A stretch of DNA of 64,000 nt from Clostridia bacterium. GTDB lineage: Bacteria; Bacillota; Clostridia; Acetivibrionales; DSM-2933. The notes under the pieces are model-generated. The model was not told the DNA's origin. It saw only the letters and a program-made list of their open reading frames with translations, and did no database searches. Positions 1 through 8,954 of this stretch are shown here, piece after piece. Position 1 is the first letter of the stretch; each line of letters starts with the position of its first letter. Location: assembly GCA_026418275.1 (NCBI GenBank), contig JAOABQ010000011.1, positions 1 through 64,000 on the forward strand, in the 5' to 3' direction. Made by a program: the position numbers and the translations under genes.

Positions 1-518
1 CCGGGCAGTTCGCCGCTGTGGACGAGATATTGACCGGGCGGGAAAACATTTTACTGATCGCAAAGCTAAGGAGTGTTCCCAAACCAGTCCAAGTTGCCGA
101 CGGCCTGCTCAAGCGCTTTGGGCTTACTGACGCGGCAAACAAACGTGCGGGTATGTATTCCGGAGGCATGAAGCGCAGGCTGGATATAGCGATGAGCCTT
201 GTGGGAAGGCCCTCTGTCATCTTTCTTGACGAGCCGACAACCGGACTTGACCCGGAGGGGCGGCTTGAGGTCTGGAAAACCGTTAAGGAGCTTGCCGGCA
301 GCGGCGTGACGATCCTGCTCACAACGCAGTATCTGGATGAAGCGGAACAGCTTGCCGACAGAATCGCGATCCTGAACGAGGGTAAAATTATCGCTAACGG
401 GACGCTTGAAGAACTCAAAAAGCTGTTCCCGCCCGCAAAAAAAGAATATATCGAAAAACAGCTGACACTCGAGGAGATTTTCCTCGCAATCATCGGTAAG
501 GGAGGTCAAACAAAATGA
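1..518 (+). CDS. ABC transporter ATP-binding protein, drug-export (DrrA) type, 5' end missing
   Basis: This is the nucleotide-binding subunit of an ABC-2 type exporter. The frame is open to the left edge of the window from base 3, so the N-terminus with the Walker A loop lies outside. Visible are the Q-loop region (GQFAAVDEILTGREN), the ABC signature (YSGGMKRRLD), Walker B (VIFLDEPTTGLDP) and the D- and H-loop region (LLTTQYLDEAEQLADRI). The wording is that of the DrrA/CcmA multidrug subfamily. The stop overlaps the start of the permease gene in an ATGA arrangement, so the two are co-translated. GC content and codon choice (many GCG, GCC, CGC codons) are unlike the AT-rich genes that follow, which suggests acquisition from elsewhere. 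The substrate cannot be told. Confidence 0.9.
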   Translation, partial: GQFAAVDEILTGRENILLIAKLRSVPKPVQVADGLLKRFGLTDAANKRAGMYSGGMKRRLDIAMSLVGRPSVIFLDEPTTGLDPEGRLEVWKTVKELAGSGVTILLTTQYLDEAEQLADRIAILNEGKIIANGTLEELKKLFPPAKKEYIEKQLTLEEIFLAIIGKGGQTK

Positions 519-1270
519 AAAACAATACAAGCGTACTGACCGGGCGCTTAATGAAGCACATATTGCGCAGTCCGGACACGATTATCACTGTCGCGCTAAC
601 GCCGATTGCGATGATGCTGATGTTTGTCTATGTATTCGGCGGCGCGGTAAAAATGAGTATGGGCGCTGATGTGAATTATATTAATTACCAACTGCCGGGC
701 ATACTGTTGATGGCTATCGCGTCCGGCATAGCCTACACCGCCTTTCGGCTGTTTATGGATATGCAGAAAGGACTTTTCTCGCGGTTCAATTCCATGCCTA
801 TCGGCCGCTCGTCGATGCTGTGGAGTCATGTATTGACCTCTCTTGTGTCCAACATGCTTACCGTCGTTATTATTATCCTCGTTGCGCTTATTATGGGCTT
901 CCGTTCAAGCGCGGGAATACTTAACTGGCTCGCGGCAGCAGGAATACTCGCACTATACACGCTTGCGCTGACATGGATCGCGGTCATTCCGGGGCTCACG
1001 GCAAAATCTATGGAGGGCGCGTCCTCGTTCTCATATCCGCTGCTCTTCCTGCCCTTTCTCAGTTCAGCTTTTGTTCCGACAGAAACAATGCCAACCGTCG
1101 TCCGCATATTCGCTGAGAATCAGCCTGTAACGTCAATCGTTGAGTCGATTCGCTCGCTGCTGAACTCCGAACCCGTCGGAAACGAAATATGGATAGCCCT
1201 CGCGTGGTGTGTCGGTATCATGGTTGTTGCTTACCTATTCGCGATGAAGGTATATCGACGCAGGATATGA
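515..1270 (+). CDS. ABC-2 type permease, DrrB-like
   Basis: Membrane partner of the upstream ATPase. The 251-residue protein has about six hydrophobic segments and the layout of ABC-2 permeases: a cytoplasmic start (TGRLMKHILRSPDTII), a first helix near residue 25, and a central stretch (GLFSRFNSMPIGRSS) typical of daunorubicin-type DrrB proteins. The start ATG overlaps the stop of the preceding gene. Family knowledge makes it an exporter of a drug or lipid-like molecule; the substrate is unknown. Base composition is GC-rich like its partner and unlike everything after about 1400. It is the last gene of its operon and converges on the hydrogenase-like operon. Confidence 0.88.
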   Translation: MKNNTSVLTGRLMKHILRSPDTIITVALTPIAMMLMFVYVFGGAVKMSMGADVNYINYQLPGILLMAIASGIAYTAFRLFMDMQKGLFSRFNSMPIGRSSMLWSHVLTSLVSNMLTVVIIILVALIMGFRSSAGILNWLAAAGILALYTLALTWIAVIPGLTAKSMEGASSFSYPLLFLPFLSSAFVPTETMPTVVRIFAENQPVTSIVESIRSLLNSEPVGNEIWIALAWCVGIMVVAYLFAMKVYRRRI

Positions 1271-1294
1271 AAGCACGAGGCAAGGGCTGTACCT

Positions 1295-1360
1295 AACATC
1301 CGTAAGGCTCTGTGGATATTACCATAGCAGAAACCATCAGAATTCAGTGTCACGGATGTT
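1295..1360. repeat. Inverted repeat in the junction between GC-rich and AT-rich DNA
   Basis: AACATCCGT (1295-1303) and ACGGATGTT (1352-1360) are perfect 9-bp inverted copies with a 48-base spacer. They lie between two convergent operons and exactly where base composition changes. The element may be a weak terminator or the scar of an insertion boundary; the sequence alone does not decide. Confidence 0.35.
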
Positions 1361-1414
1361 CCCATTACCCCGAGTAGCAGCCTAAATTCCATTTATCAAA
1401 GATATAAGAATTTA

Positions 1415-2206
1415 TTATTTTATCCTGTCCAGTGCTTTGAGAATGCCGTAAAGGATGGCTTGAGGTCTGGGTGGGCACCCTGGGATATAAACATCTACAG
1501 GTACCACTTGATCGATTCCGTTTCTGGTGGCATAGCTGTCACGGAAGATACCTCCGCTGCTGGCACAGGCACCTACCGCAACCACCAGTTTGGGATCCGG
1601 CGTTGCATTATAGGTTTTAACCAGTGCCAGCTCCATATTTCTGGATGCTGTTCCTGTAACCAAAAGCAAGTCTGCATGCCTTGGGGAAGCTACAAAATGG
1701 ACTCCAAAACGTTCCAGATCGTTAAATGAGTTATTCAGGGCGTTGATTTCATAATCGCAGCCATTGCAGGATCCGGCATCTACCTCCCTGATTTGAAGGC
1801 TTCTTCCAAAAGTTTTAATGATCTTTTGTTCCACTTTTTTGCCGATGACTTCAAAGGACTCATCCGGGCAGGTTCTTTCTTCTATGACTATAGGGCTTTT
1901 TCTTAAAAGATTCCTGTCTTTTTCCGCACTTTCAAACTCCTTTGACATAAAAGCAGCATTGGAAGGGCAGACATCCTCACAAAGGGAACAGTAAATACAT
2001 TCATCCAAGTTGATTCCAATATCCTTTTTTTCTTTATCCAAAATGATGGCAGATGTAGGACACCTTTTTGAACAATTTCCGCAAAAAGTGCATTTGGAAG
2101 AATCGATTACCGGCTTTCCCGTGATAAATCTTGCGTCGAAGGGCTCCTTCGGGTATTTTAGTGTGAGTCTAGGGTATTTTATCATTTTCTTCATCATTGA
2201 AAACAT
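1415..2206 (-). CDS. hyfI: Ferredoxin-small subunit fusion (HyfH + HyfI/NuoB-like)
   Basis: Electron-transfer subunit of a complex I-related membrane complex. Residues 35-85 form a double 4Fe-4S ferredoxin (Cys39, 42, 45, 49 and Cys70, 73, 76, 80), as in HyfH/NuoI. Residues 135-260 form the NuoB/hydrogenase small subunit with the proximal cluster ligands Cys147, Cys150, Cys214 and Cys244 (motifs SCNGC, GACASSG, PGCPPRP). In E. coli hydrogenase 4 these are two proteins; here they are one 263-residue chain. It is the last gene of the six-gene minus-strand operon, 14 bases after the large subunit. All cluster ligands are intact, so electron transfer is expected to work even though the partner large subunit has lost its Ni-Fe ligands. 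Confidence 0.88.
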   Translation of the reverse strand: MFSMMKKMIKYPRLTLKYPKEPFDARFITGKPVIDSSKCTFCGNCSKRCPTSAIILDKEKKDIGINLDECIYCSLCEDVCPSNAAFMSKEFESAEKDRNLLRKSPIVIEERTCPDESFEVIGKKVEQKIIKTFGRSLQIREVDAGSCNGCDYEINALNNSFNDLERFGVHFVASPRHADLLLVTGTASRNMELALVKTYNATPDPKLVVAVGACASSGGIFRDSYATRNGIDQVVPVDVYIPGCPPRPQAILYGILKALDRIK

Positions 2207-2220
2207 AGGATTACCACCTT

Positions 2221-3798
2221 TTATAAATCATTTCCCGCATAGGAAAGGTTGAAACTCTTATTGATTAAAGGAAAATCAGGTACAATGTTACCGTTTACTG
2301 CATGGCAGAGTACAGGCCAATTGCAAAAGGAAGGTGTACGGATTTTATACCTGAAAAGGGTATTGTTTTCTCCTGTCATAATCCAGTGAATATTTTCACC
2401 CCGGGGAGCTTCAGTATAACCTAAAGCAAAGCGGTAGGGTTCCAAAGTGTTTATTGGGGTGAAAAGCTCTCCCTTGGCAGGTATTCTATCTAGTGCTTTC
2501 CGTATTAAATCAATGGATTCAAGGCATTCTTCAATTTTTACATGCATTCTGCAGTTGACGTCACCGTTATTATGTTCAGGTATTTTAAACTCAAGTTGGT
2601 CGTAGGTAAGATAAGGAAAATCTTTTCTGACATCATGTTTAAGGCCGGCGGCTCTAGCCGGTGGTCCTACTGCATTTAGGTCTTTGGCAACGGTATTTTT
2701 CAGTATGCCTGTGTGTTCTACACGGTCGATAAAAAGAGAGTTGGATTTCAGTATTTTTACCGTGTCCTGAAGTTCATTTTCAATTTTCAGCATAAAATCC
2801 AAAATGTTTTTTTCCTTACCTGAAATAAAATCCCTCCGTATACCTCCCGGTTTGCTGACACTTCTTAAAAAACGGCTGCCTGTGACTTCTTCAATGATCT
2901 GGTAGGTCCAGCCCCGGAGCATTCTAAACTGAAAGGCTCCGAAGCCATAGGCAACATCCACGCAGATACCTGCTAAATCACCCAGATGGCTTACAAGCCG
3001 CTCGAGTTCAGCAAAAATGACCCGCATAAAACTTACTCTATCAGAGACTTTTACTTTAGCGATTTTTTCAATGGCAAGGCAGTAGGCAAGGGCGTTGGTA
3101 AAGGACTCGTCACCCGAGATTCTTTCGGATAGATAAAACCCCTTTTCAATACTCATACCTTCACAGAGTTTTTCAATTCCCTTATGGACGTAGAAAAGCT
3201 TGGCTTCTAGGTTAATAATGGGCTCTCCGGCTACCGAGAACCTGAAGTGGCCAGGCTCAATAATTCCTGCATGTACAGGTCCTACGGGAATTTCATAAAC
3301 ACCCTCACCCTGAACCTTAATAAATGGCTCGTCATTTTTTGCAAAAGGAGGTTTTTCTTTCCCGTCAAAATCTTTTCTTAAGGGATAACAGCCCTCCGGC
3401 CAGTTTCCATGGAACACAAAAGGCCTTATGTCAGGATGACCTTGGGGTATAAGACCGAACATATCCTTAATTTCACGCTCATAGAGGGATGCAGCATGGA
3501 TTTCTGTAGAAATTGATTTAAATGCAGGATTTTCTTCAGATATCAGTGTTTTTAAGATCAAGAAACAATGATTTTCCTTCAGGGCAAATACATAATAGAT
3601 GGAAAATTTCCCTGACAGCTTTCTTTCATCACTGGCAAAGAGTGATACAAGGCTTCCCTTTATTTCAGTGTGAATCAGCCTGCAAAGCTCTATAATGCTT
3701 TCCGGATTGACTTCCAAATAAGTTTCGTTGAAATTTTCAGTGGATTTATATATATCTTTTGAGTAATTTTCTCGAATGCGGTCAATGGCTTTCTTCAT
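2221..3798 (-). CDS. hyfG: NuoC-NuoD-like large subunit lacking Ni-Fe ligands (Ehr type)
   Basis: Fused NuoC (about residues 25-145, with EREIKDMFGL and GCYPLRKDF) and NuoD/hydrogenase large subunit (about 165-525), the HyfG arrangement. In [NiFe] hydrogenases the metal is held by two CxxC pairs. Here the N-terminal pair, expected in the context ERxCGxC, reads ERISGDES, placing Ser228 and Glu231 at the cysteine positions. The C-terminal DPCxxC reads NLSYAG (residues 517-522), with Ser519 and Gly522. All four ligands are gone while the surrounding fold is preserved. This is the hallmark of the Ehr (energy-converting hydrogenase-related) complexes described as links between group 4 hydrogenases and complex I. 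It should therefore not be annotated as a hydrogenase; the electron acceptor is unknown. Its SD lies in the end of hyfF. Confidence 0.9.
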   Translation of the reverse strand: MKKAIDRIRENYSKDIYKSTENFNETYLEVNPESIIELCRLIHTEIKGSLVSLFASDERKLSGKFSIYYVFALKENHCFLILKTLISEENPAFKSISTEIHAASLYEREIKDMFGLIPQGHPDIRPFVFHGNWPEGCYPLRKDFDGKEKPPFAKNDEPFIKVQGEGVYEIPVGPVHAGIIEPGHFRFSVAGEPIINLEAKLFYVHKGIEKLCEGMSIEKGFYLSERISGDESFTNALAYCLAIEKIAKVKVSDRVSFMRVIFAELERLVSHLGDLAGICVDVAYGFGAFQFRMLRGWTYQIIEEVTGSRFLRSVSKPGGIRRDFISGKEKNILDFMLKIENELQDTVKILKSNSLFIDRVEHTGILKNTVAKDLNAVGPPARAAGLKHDVRKDFPYLTYDQLEFKIPEHNNGDVNCRMHVKIEECLESIDLIRKALDRIPAKGELFTPINTLEPYRFALGYTEAPRGENIHWIMTGENNTLFRYKIRTPSFCNWPVLCHAVNGNIVPDFPLINKSFNLSYAGNDL

Positions 3799-3799
3799 A

Positions 3800-5278
3800 T
3801 CAGTTTCCTCCTCTTATAAGACTGGATGCTGAAGCCAGCATTTCTTTGAGTTCTTTGGGCATGATGATACCCATCGTTACTATAAGAATAAATAAAACCA
3901 CAATAACTGCCGTGCCGGGAATATTGATTTCACCTTTTGATATTGCCTTATTTTCGTTATTTCCCAGGAACATCTTAGAAAGTGCGATAACGATTCCTAT
4001 AAAAACCATGGTGATGAGGAGTATAAACAGGCTCCCCGGAAGATAGTGGCTATCGGCGAAAGCAGAAAGGATAATTCCGATTTCACTGGAGAAAACACTA
4101 AAGGGAGGGCTTCCGGCTATTGCAAAAAGGCCCAGAAAGAAAACCAACCCTGTTACAGGAAGGGTTTTTAGGATTCCGGTAACTTTTGAGGTTTCCCTGC
4201 TATTGTATTTAAGGAAAACATTTCCAGATGACAGGAAGAGCATGGATTTCGTAAATGAATGATTCACCATATGAAATAAAGCAGCAAAGACTGCGGCAGG
4301 CGTAAATACTCCGAGTGCAAAAGCAATGATTCCCATATGTTCGATGCTTGAATAAGCTAATAAGCGTTTATAGTCCTTTTGTGGGAGAATAAATATGGCA
4401 GCAGCAGCAACTGAAAGAATTCCAATTGCCATGAGGAGCGTTCCTGTATAGGTGCTGTTTCCGAGATTCTTGTTCACAATGGAAAGAATACGGATGATAC
4501 CGTACATGGCTGTATTTAAAAGTACACCCGAAAGCAAGGCACTAATGGGAGACGGCGCCTGGCTGTGTGCATCCGGCAGCCAGGTATGCATGGGAACCAG
4601 GCCTGCTTTGGTTCCGAAGCCTACCAAAACAAAGATAAAGGATATTTTCAAAACACTGCTTTGAAGGCCGTTTGCATGCTCTGAAAGGAACAGCCAGTTA
4701 AGCTCCAGTTTGGTTCCATGCAGAATATGAATGGAGGAAAAATGTAAGAGTATAATTCCCAAAAGCGCAAAGGCAATGCCTACAGAGCAAATGATAATAT
4801 ATTTCCATGCTGCTTCAATGGAATTTTTATTATTATGAAAGCCTACAAGAAACGCGGAAGCAAGCGTGGTAGCTTCAATTGCAATCCACATCACACCGAG
4901 ATTCGGTGTAACTAAAACCAGGACCATGGTAAATATAAAAATATAAGTTAAGCTGTAATAAAGCTTAAGTTTTTTTATATCCAGCATATTGTTTTCCAAT
5001 TCCTCATCCAGGTACTTTATCGAATAAATACTGACCATAAAGCTGATGGTGATAGTTGTATCCAGCAGGATGAGACTTAGGGAGTCAATATAAAAAAGGT
5101 TATTAAAGAAACTGAAGCTGTAGCTGCCGGATACCACAGCCCGGTACGTAAACCAAAAGGCGGCGGAAAAAAGAACTGCTGCGCTTATAGCATTGATCCA
5201 ATGAAGTGTTCTTTTGTGATTTGTCAGCCAAAAAAGTCCTGCGGCGACAAATGGTATAGCCAAAAAAAGTATTTCCAT
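3800..5278 (-). CDS. hyfF: Antiporter-like proton-conducting subunit (HyfF/NuoM-like)
   Basis: A 492-residue polytopic membrane protein of the NuoL/M/N-Mrp antiporter family. The glutamate of the key transmembrane helix is in MWIAIEATTLAS, and the conserved lysine and histidine-bearing loop are in TKAGLVPMHTWLPDAHSQ. About 14 hydrophobic segments are present. In family members these charged residues form the ion path of the membrane arm. Spacing to hyfE upstream is 3 bases and to hyfG downstream 1 base, so the genes are translationally coupled. With HyfB it provides the second pump-like module of the complex. Whether H+ or Na+ is moved cannot be read from the sequence. Confidence 0.88.
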   Translation of the reverse strand: MEILFLAIPFVAAGLFWLTNHKRTLHWINAISAAVLFSAAFWFTYRAVVSGSYSFSFFNNLFYIDSLSLILLDTTITISFMVSIYSIKYLDEELENNMLDIKKLKLYYSLTYIFIFTMVLVLVTPNLGVMWIAIEATTLASAFLVGFHNNKNSIEAAWKYIIICSVGIAFALLGIILLHFSSIHILHGTKLELNWLFLSEHANGLQSSVLKISFIFVLVGFGTKAGLVPMHTWLPDAHSQAPSPISALLSGVLLNTAMYGIIRILSIVNKNLGNSTYTGTLLMAIGILSVAAAAIFILPQKDYKRLLAYSSIEHMGIIAFALGVFTPAAVFAALFHMVNHSFTKSMLFLSSGNVFLKYNSRETSKVTGILKTLPVTGLVFFLGLFAIAGSPPFSVFSSEIGIILSAFADSHYLPGSLFILLITMVFIGIVIALSKMFLGNNENKAISKGEINIPGTAVIVVLFILIVTMGIIMPKELKEMLASASSLIRGGN

Positions 5279-5281
5279 GTC

Positions 5282-5938
5282 TTATCCCCTCAAATTTTTA
5301 AGTTTATTGATATCTGTCGTGTCGAAGTTTTCATTGATCCTAAATACCAATAGCCCCATAATCATGACTGCTGTGAGCAGGTCAAAGAAGATTCCCAATT
5401 CTACAATCATGGGCATTCCTTCGGTAGAGAGTATAGCCGCTGTAAAGAGCCCATTTTCTATGACTAAAAAGCCGATAATCTGACCGATAGCCCGTTTTCT
5501 GCTGATCATAAAGAAAAGTCCGATGAGAACCGCGGATATGGAATTGACCAGATATATTTTTATTTGTGTATTATTTAAACCTTCAATGGTTGAAATGACT
5601 AAGTAAGTCAATATAACCAATCCGCCCGAGATGAGTGTAGAGATGGGAATATTGAGGAAAAAGTCCTTTTCAACGGCATAATCGACTTTTCTTACGGTTT
5701 TTTGGAGAAGGTGCGGAATATATAAGACCTTCACACCAATGGTAATGATGCATACAATAAGGACTTCCAGGCTCCCGCTGCTAAAAAGATTATGAATTCC
5801 GATGATGGCTGCCACCATAGAGAGTAAAAGCGATTGGGCACGAAACGTCTTTATGTAGGAATTGATCCTCTTATTGGCAACCAGTATAAAAGAAGATACC
5901 AAAATCAGTATGGATAAAAGGTTTAAATAGGATTCCAT
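5282..5938 (-). CDS. hyfE: Membrane subunit, HyfE (NuoK-like)
   Basis: A 218-residue, very hydrophobic protein with about six to seven membrane segments. The C-terminal half has the NuoK/MrpC-like pattern (a helix with IGFLVIENGLFTAAIL, containing the conserved membrane glutamate, followed by the helix ELGIFFDLLTAVMIMGLLVF). Length and position between the HyfC and HyfF homologues match HyfE of hydrogenase 4. It would join the NuoH-like subunit to the antiporter-like subunits. Gene gaps are 3 bases on both sides. The assignment rests on hydrophobic pattern, the NuoK-like glutamate and gene order. Confidence 0.8.
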   Translation of the reverse strand: MESYLNLLSILILVSSFILVANKRINSYIKTFRAQSLLLSMVAAIIGIHNLFSSGSLEVLIVCIITIGVKVLYIPHLLQKTVRKVDYAVEKDFFLNIPISTLISGGLVILTYLVISTIEGLNNTQIKIYLVNSISAVLIGLFFMISRKRAIGQIIGFLVIENGLFTAAILSTEGMPMIVELGIFFDLLTAVMIMGLLVFRINENFDTTDINKLKNLRG

Positions 5939-5941
5939 GTG

Positions 5942-6895
5942 CTACCTCCCGATTACAAAATATTGTATAAACCCTAAAAATGCAAGAATAAACGACAACG
6001 CAGCCAAGTTGGGTACACTGAACAAGCGGAGCTTTACCGTGTTGATTTCCACTAGCGCAACTAAGATGGCAAGGAAAAATACTTTACCAACATAAAGCCC
6101 CAGGGAAAGTATAATGGAAAGAACCGAATTTTCGATCGTGATCATGCCATCCAGAGGAATAAATAAATTGGCCAGCAGTGTAATTAATATAAGCTGTTTT
6201 ATGGAAGCGGCAAGCTCCATTAAAGCAAGATGTCTTCCTGAGTATTCCAAAAGCATGGCCTCATGGACCATCGTAAGTTCAAGATGGGTCGCCGGATCAT
6301 CTACCGGAATACGTGCTGTTTCGGCAAGTAAGATAATCAAAAAAGCTAAAAATATTAAAATGTAGACAGGCTGAAAGATATTAAGACCTGCACTTGCAGA
6401 AATTTTCATCATTTCGTGGATGGATGTTGACTTTGCGATAAGGCCGAGGGTAAAAAAGGAAACCAGGAGAGAGGGTTCGATAATGGAGGAAATCATCATT
6501 TCCCTGCTGCTTCCCATACCGCCGAAGGTGCTCCCTGTATCAAGGCCTGATAAGGTCATGAAAAATCTGCCCATAGCAAGAACGTAAACCATCAGGATAA
6601 CATCTCCTGCAAAGCTGATGGGGGTAAGCTTTGTACTCACTGGTACAAAGAGTGAAGCAATGAGTACAGATCCGAAGGTAACATAGGGAGTCACTTTAAA
6701 AATCCATGAAGAAGCCTCGGAAACCACGATATCCTTTTTGAAAAGTTTATATAAATCAAAGTATAGCTGCAAAAGGGGAGGGCCCTTGCGCTTTTGAGAA
6801 AATGCCTTGACTTTTTTTATGATTCCGTTAACAAGCGGTGCCAGCAGAATGATAAGGGTTAACTGGACCATAAGGTAGATTAGCTTTTGAGTCAT
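5942..6895 (-). CDS. hyfC: NuoH-like membrane subunit (HyfC)
   Basis: A 317-residue membrane protein of the NuoH/HyfC family that anchors the peripheral arm. The segment ETARIPVDDPATHLELTMVH followed by EAMLLEYSGRHLALMELA is the family signature: the acidic loop close to the quinone-like cavity in complex I. Another conserved stretch near the N-terminus is QKRKGPPLLQLYFDLYKLF. About eight membrane helices are visible. Gene order B-C-E-F-G-I is that of hydrogenase 4 without hyfA, hyfD, hyfJ and hyfR. The gap to hyfB is 19 bases. Confidence 0.88.
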   Translation of the reverse strand: MTQKLIYLMVQLTLIILLAPLVNGIIKKVKAFSQKRKGPPLLQLYFDLYKLFKKDIVVSEASSWIFKVTPYVTFGSVLIASLFVPVSTKLTPISFAGDVILMVYVLAMGRFFMTLSGLDTGSTFGGMGSSREMMISSIIEPSLLVSFFTLGLIAKSTSIHEMMKISASAGLNIFQPVYILIFLAFLIILLAETARIPVDDPATHLELTMVHEAMLLEYSGRHLALMELAASIKQLILITLLANLFIPLDGMITIENSVLSIILSLGLYVGKVFFLAILVALVEINTVKLRLFSVPNLAALSFILAFLGFIQYFVIGR

Positions 6896-6914
6896 AAAAA
6901 TTCCTCTTTTCGTA

Positions 6915-8954
6915 TTAACTGAAACTGTAATAAATAAATAACAGTACGATGGTTACAAATATATATGTGAGATAAATATGAACACTACCGGTTTGTATGG
7001 TAAGCCGAAGCTTTTTGGCAAAGTTGAAAAACTTATCAATCACAGGCCGGTAGAGATATTTTTCAAAGATAGGTTCTGTAGACACCTGGTATTTCAAGGT
7101 CTTGGGATAATATGGAGAGGGGCCTTCCTCCAAATGAAGATCTCTTGTCGGTCTAAAGAGTGCCCTAAATACTATACGGATGGGTTTGGAAAAACCTGTG
7201 GAACTATACTGCATTCTGGAGTTTAGGGCGGTAAAGCCACAGTCCCATGTACCGTACTTTCTTTCCTTCACACCCTTGCCTAAGAATTTAACAAACACGA
7301 ATACAAAAGCAATGATAAGGATTCCTCCCATCAGGATAAAGAGGGGGGAGACGGAATTTCCTTCAATGGATACATGATAGTAAAGAAAGGAAGAACTACC
7401 CTTCAAAGCTGCCGTACTTCCCAAAATGCTCATGCTGACTTTATCAATAAGACCCGTTAAAAGGGATGGAAAAATTCCTAAGACAATACATAAAAGGGAA
7501 AGTAAGCCCATCCCTAAAACCATGGGTAGAGGGACTTCCTTTGCCGTTTCTGCTTCAATACTTCTTGGAAGTGCGAGAAAGGATATTCCGAATGCCTTGA
7601 CAAAACATGCCAGGGCGAAAGCACCAGCCATGGCCAATGCTGCAACTGCCAATAAGACGATGATCTTAAGTCCAGAAGGACTGAGACCCAGGTTTATAAA
7701 AAGAGCTTGATAGGTAATCCATTCCCCTATAAAACCGTTGAACGGGGGGAGCGCACAAATGGATAGGGAACCTATAAGGAAAAAGAACGCTGTATAGGGC
7801 ATCCTTTTAATAAGTCCACCAAGCTGCTCCATATTTTTTGTATGCGTTGAATAGTGGACGGCACCGGCACCTAAGAATAAAAGTCCTTTAAAAAGAGAGT
7901 GGTTAAAAAGGTGCAGAAGCGTTCCTAACATCGCAAGAGAAGCCAAAGCCGGATTTTTTGAAGCCAAAGCCCAACTGGATAGGCCAAGACCCATGAGGAT
8001 AATACCGATATTTTCAATACTTGAATAAGCAAGAAGCCTTTTCAGGTTTTGCTCCATCAGGGCATAAGCAACGCCCAGTACGGCAGTAAGTGCACCAATT
8101 GACAAAAGGCTGATACCCCACCAGGTAGATTCAGCCCCAAGCATATCCATCACAAAACGGATAAAACCGTAAATGGCTGTTTTAATCATAAAACCTGACA
8201 TGAGCGCCGAGACGTTGCTGGGGGCTGCAGGATGTGCTGCGGGAAGCCATATGTGCAAGGGAATCATACCTGCTTTGGTACCGAACCCTATAACAAAACA
8301 AAGGAATAAAATATTCTTAAGGGGAATAGAAAGGTTATGAACTGCTGTTTCCATATCCAACGATCCGGTCCATGTATAAATTAAAACGAATGCAATGATG
8401 AGAAAGGCTGTTGCTGCGTGTGTCATTACAAGATAAAAATTACCTGACTTTCGGGCTTCTGCATTTTCACTCTCAAAAACCACAAGGAAATAGGATGTGA
8501 GGGACATTAATTCCCAGGCCACAAGGAAAAAGATCATATTTCCGGAGGTGATGACAAGTGCCATTGAAAGGATAAAAGTATTGTATAAAAAATGAAAGAG
8601 TCCCACATTTCTCTTGCCGTAATAATGTGAAAGGTATCCTATAGAATATAGAGATACACAAAAAACCAATACCGAAAGTGTTAATACAAAAAATGCTGAA
8701 AGTTTGTCCAATTGGATATCCAGGCATAAATAAGGGGTCAATGAAACTGTATCCAGGATAGATAGACTGTCATTTTTAGAGAAAAGGTGTATTAAAGAGC
8801 CTCCAATACCAAGGAGTGATGCCGCACAGCCCAAAAAGTTGGACAAGATATTGCAAAGCCTGTGTTTTTTATAAAATAAGAGAGAGAGTAAGGCCGCACC
8901 TATGTAAACAATAAAGGCTGAAGAAATTAAAAATTCCGCATGAATTATATCCAT
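6915..8954 (-). CDS. hyfB: NuoL-like antiporter subunit (HyfB)
   Basis: First gene of the operon. About 679 residues with some 15 membrane segments. The family motifs FLVAWELMSLTSYFLVVF (membrane glutamate) and TKAGMIPLHIWLPAAHPAAP (lysine and histidine loop), plus the second half-channel motif LKRLLAYSSIENIG, identify a NuoL/HyfB antiporter-like subunit. The start chosen is the ATG at 8954, which has a GGGGG stretch five bases upstream; an in-frame ATG at 8966 and a TTG at 8978 are alternatives adding 4 or 8 residues. The upstream region is shared with the cellulase gene on the other strand. Confidence 0.87.
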   Translation of the reverse strand: MDIIHAEFLISSAFIVYIGAALLSLLFYKKHRLCNILSNFLGCAASLLGIGGSLIHLFSKNDSLSILDTVSLTPYLCLDIQLDKLSAFFVLTLSVLVFCVSLYSIGYLSHYYGKRNVGLFHFLYNTFILSMALVITSGNMIFFLVAWELMSLTSYFLVVFESENAEARKSGNFYLVMTHAATAFLIIAFVLIYTWTGSLDMETAVHNLSIPLKNILFLCFVIGFGTKAGMIPLHIWLPAAHPAAPSNVSALMSGFMIKTAIYGFIRFVMDMLGAESTWWGISLLSIGALTAVLGVAYALMEQNLKRLLAYSSIENIGIILMGLGLSSWALASKNPALASLAMLGTLLHLFNHSLFKGLLFLGAGAVHYSTHTKNMEQLGGLIKRMPYTAFFFLIGSLSICALPPFNGFIGEWITYQALFINLGLSPSGLKIIVLLAVAALAMAGAFALACFVKAFGISFLALPRSIEAETAKEVPLPMVLGMGLLSLLCIVLGIFPSLLTGLIDKVSMSILGSTAALKGSSSFLYYHVSIEGNSVSPLFILMGGILIIAFVFVFVKFLGKGVKERKYGTWDCGFTALNSRMQYSSTGFSKPIRIVFRALFRPTRDLHLEEGPSPYYPKTLKYQVSTEPIFEKYLYRPVIDKFFNFAKKLRLTIQTGSVHIYLTYIFVTIVLLFIYYSFS

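Noticed and set aside
2221-8954. A hydrogen-producing group 4 [NiFe] hydrogenase
   Set aside because: All four Ni-Fe ligand cysteines are missing from the large subunit, and no maturation genes are present.
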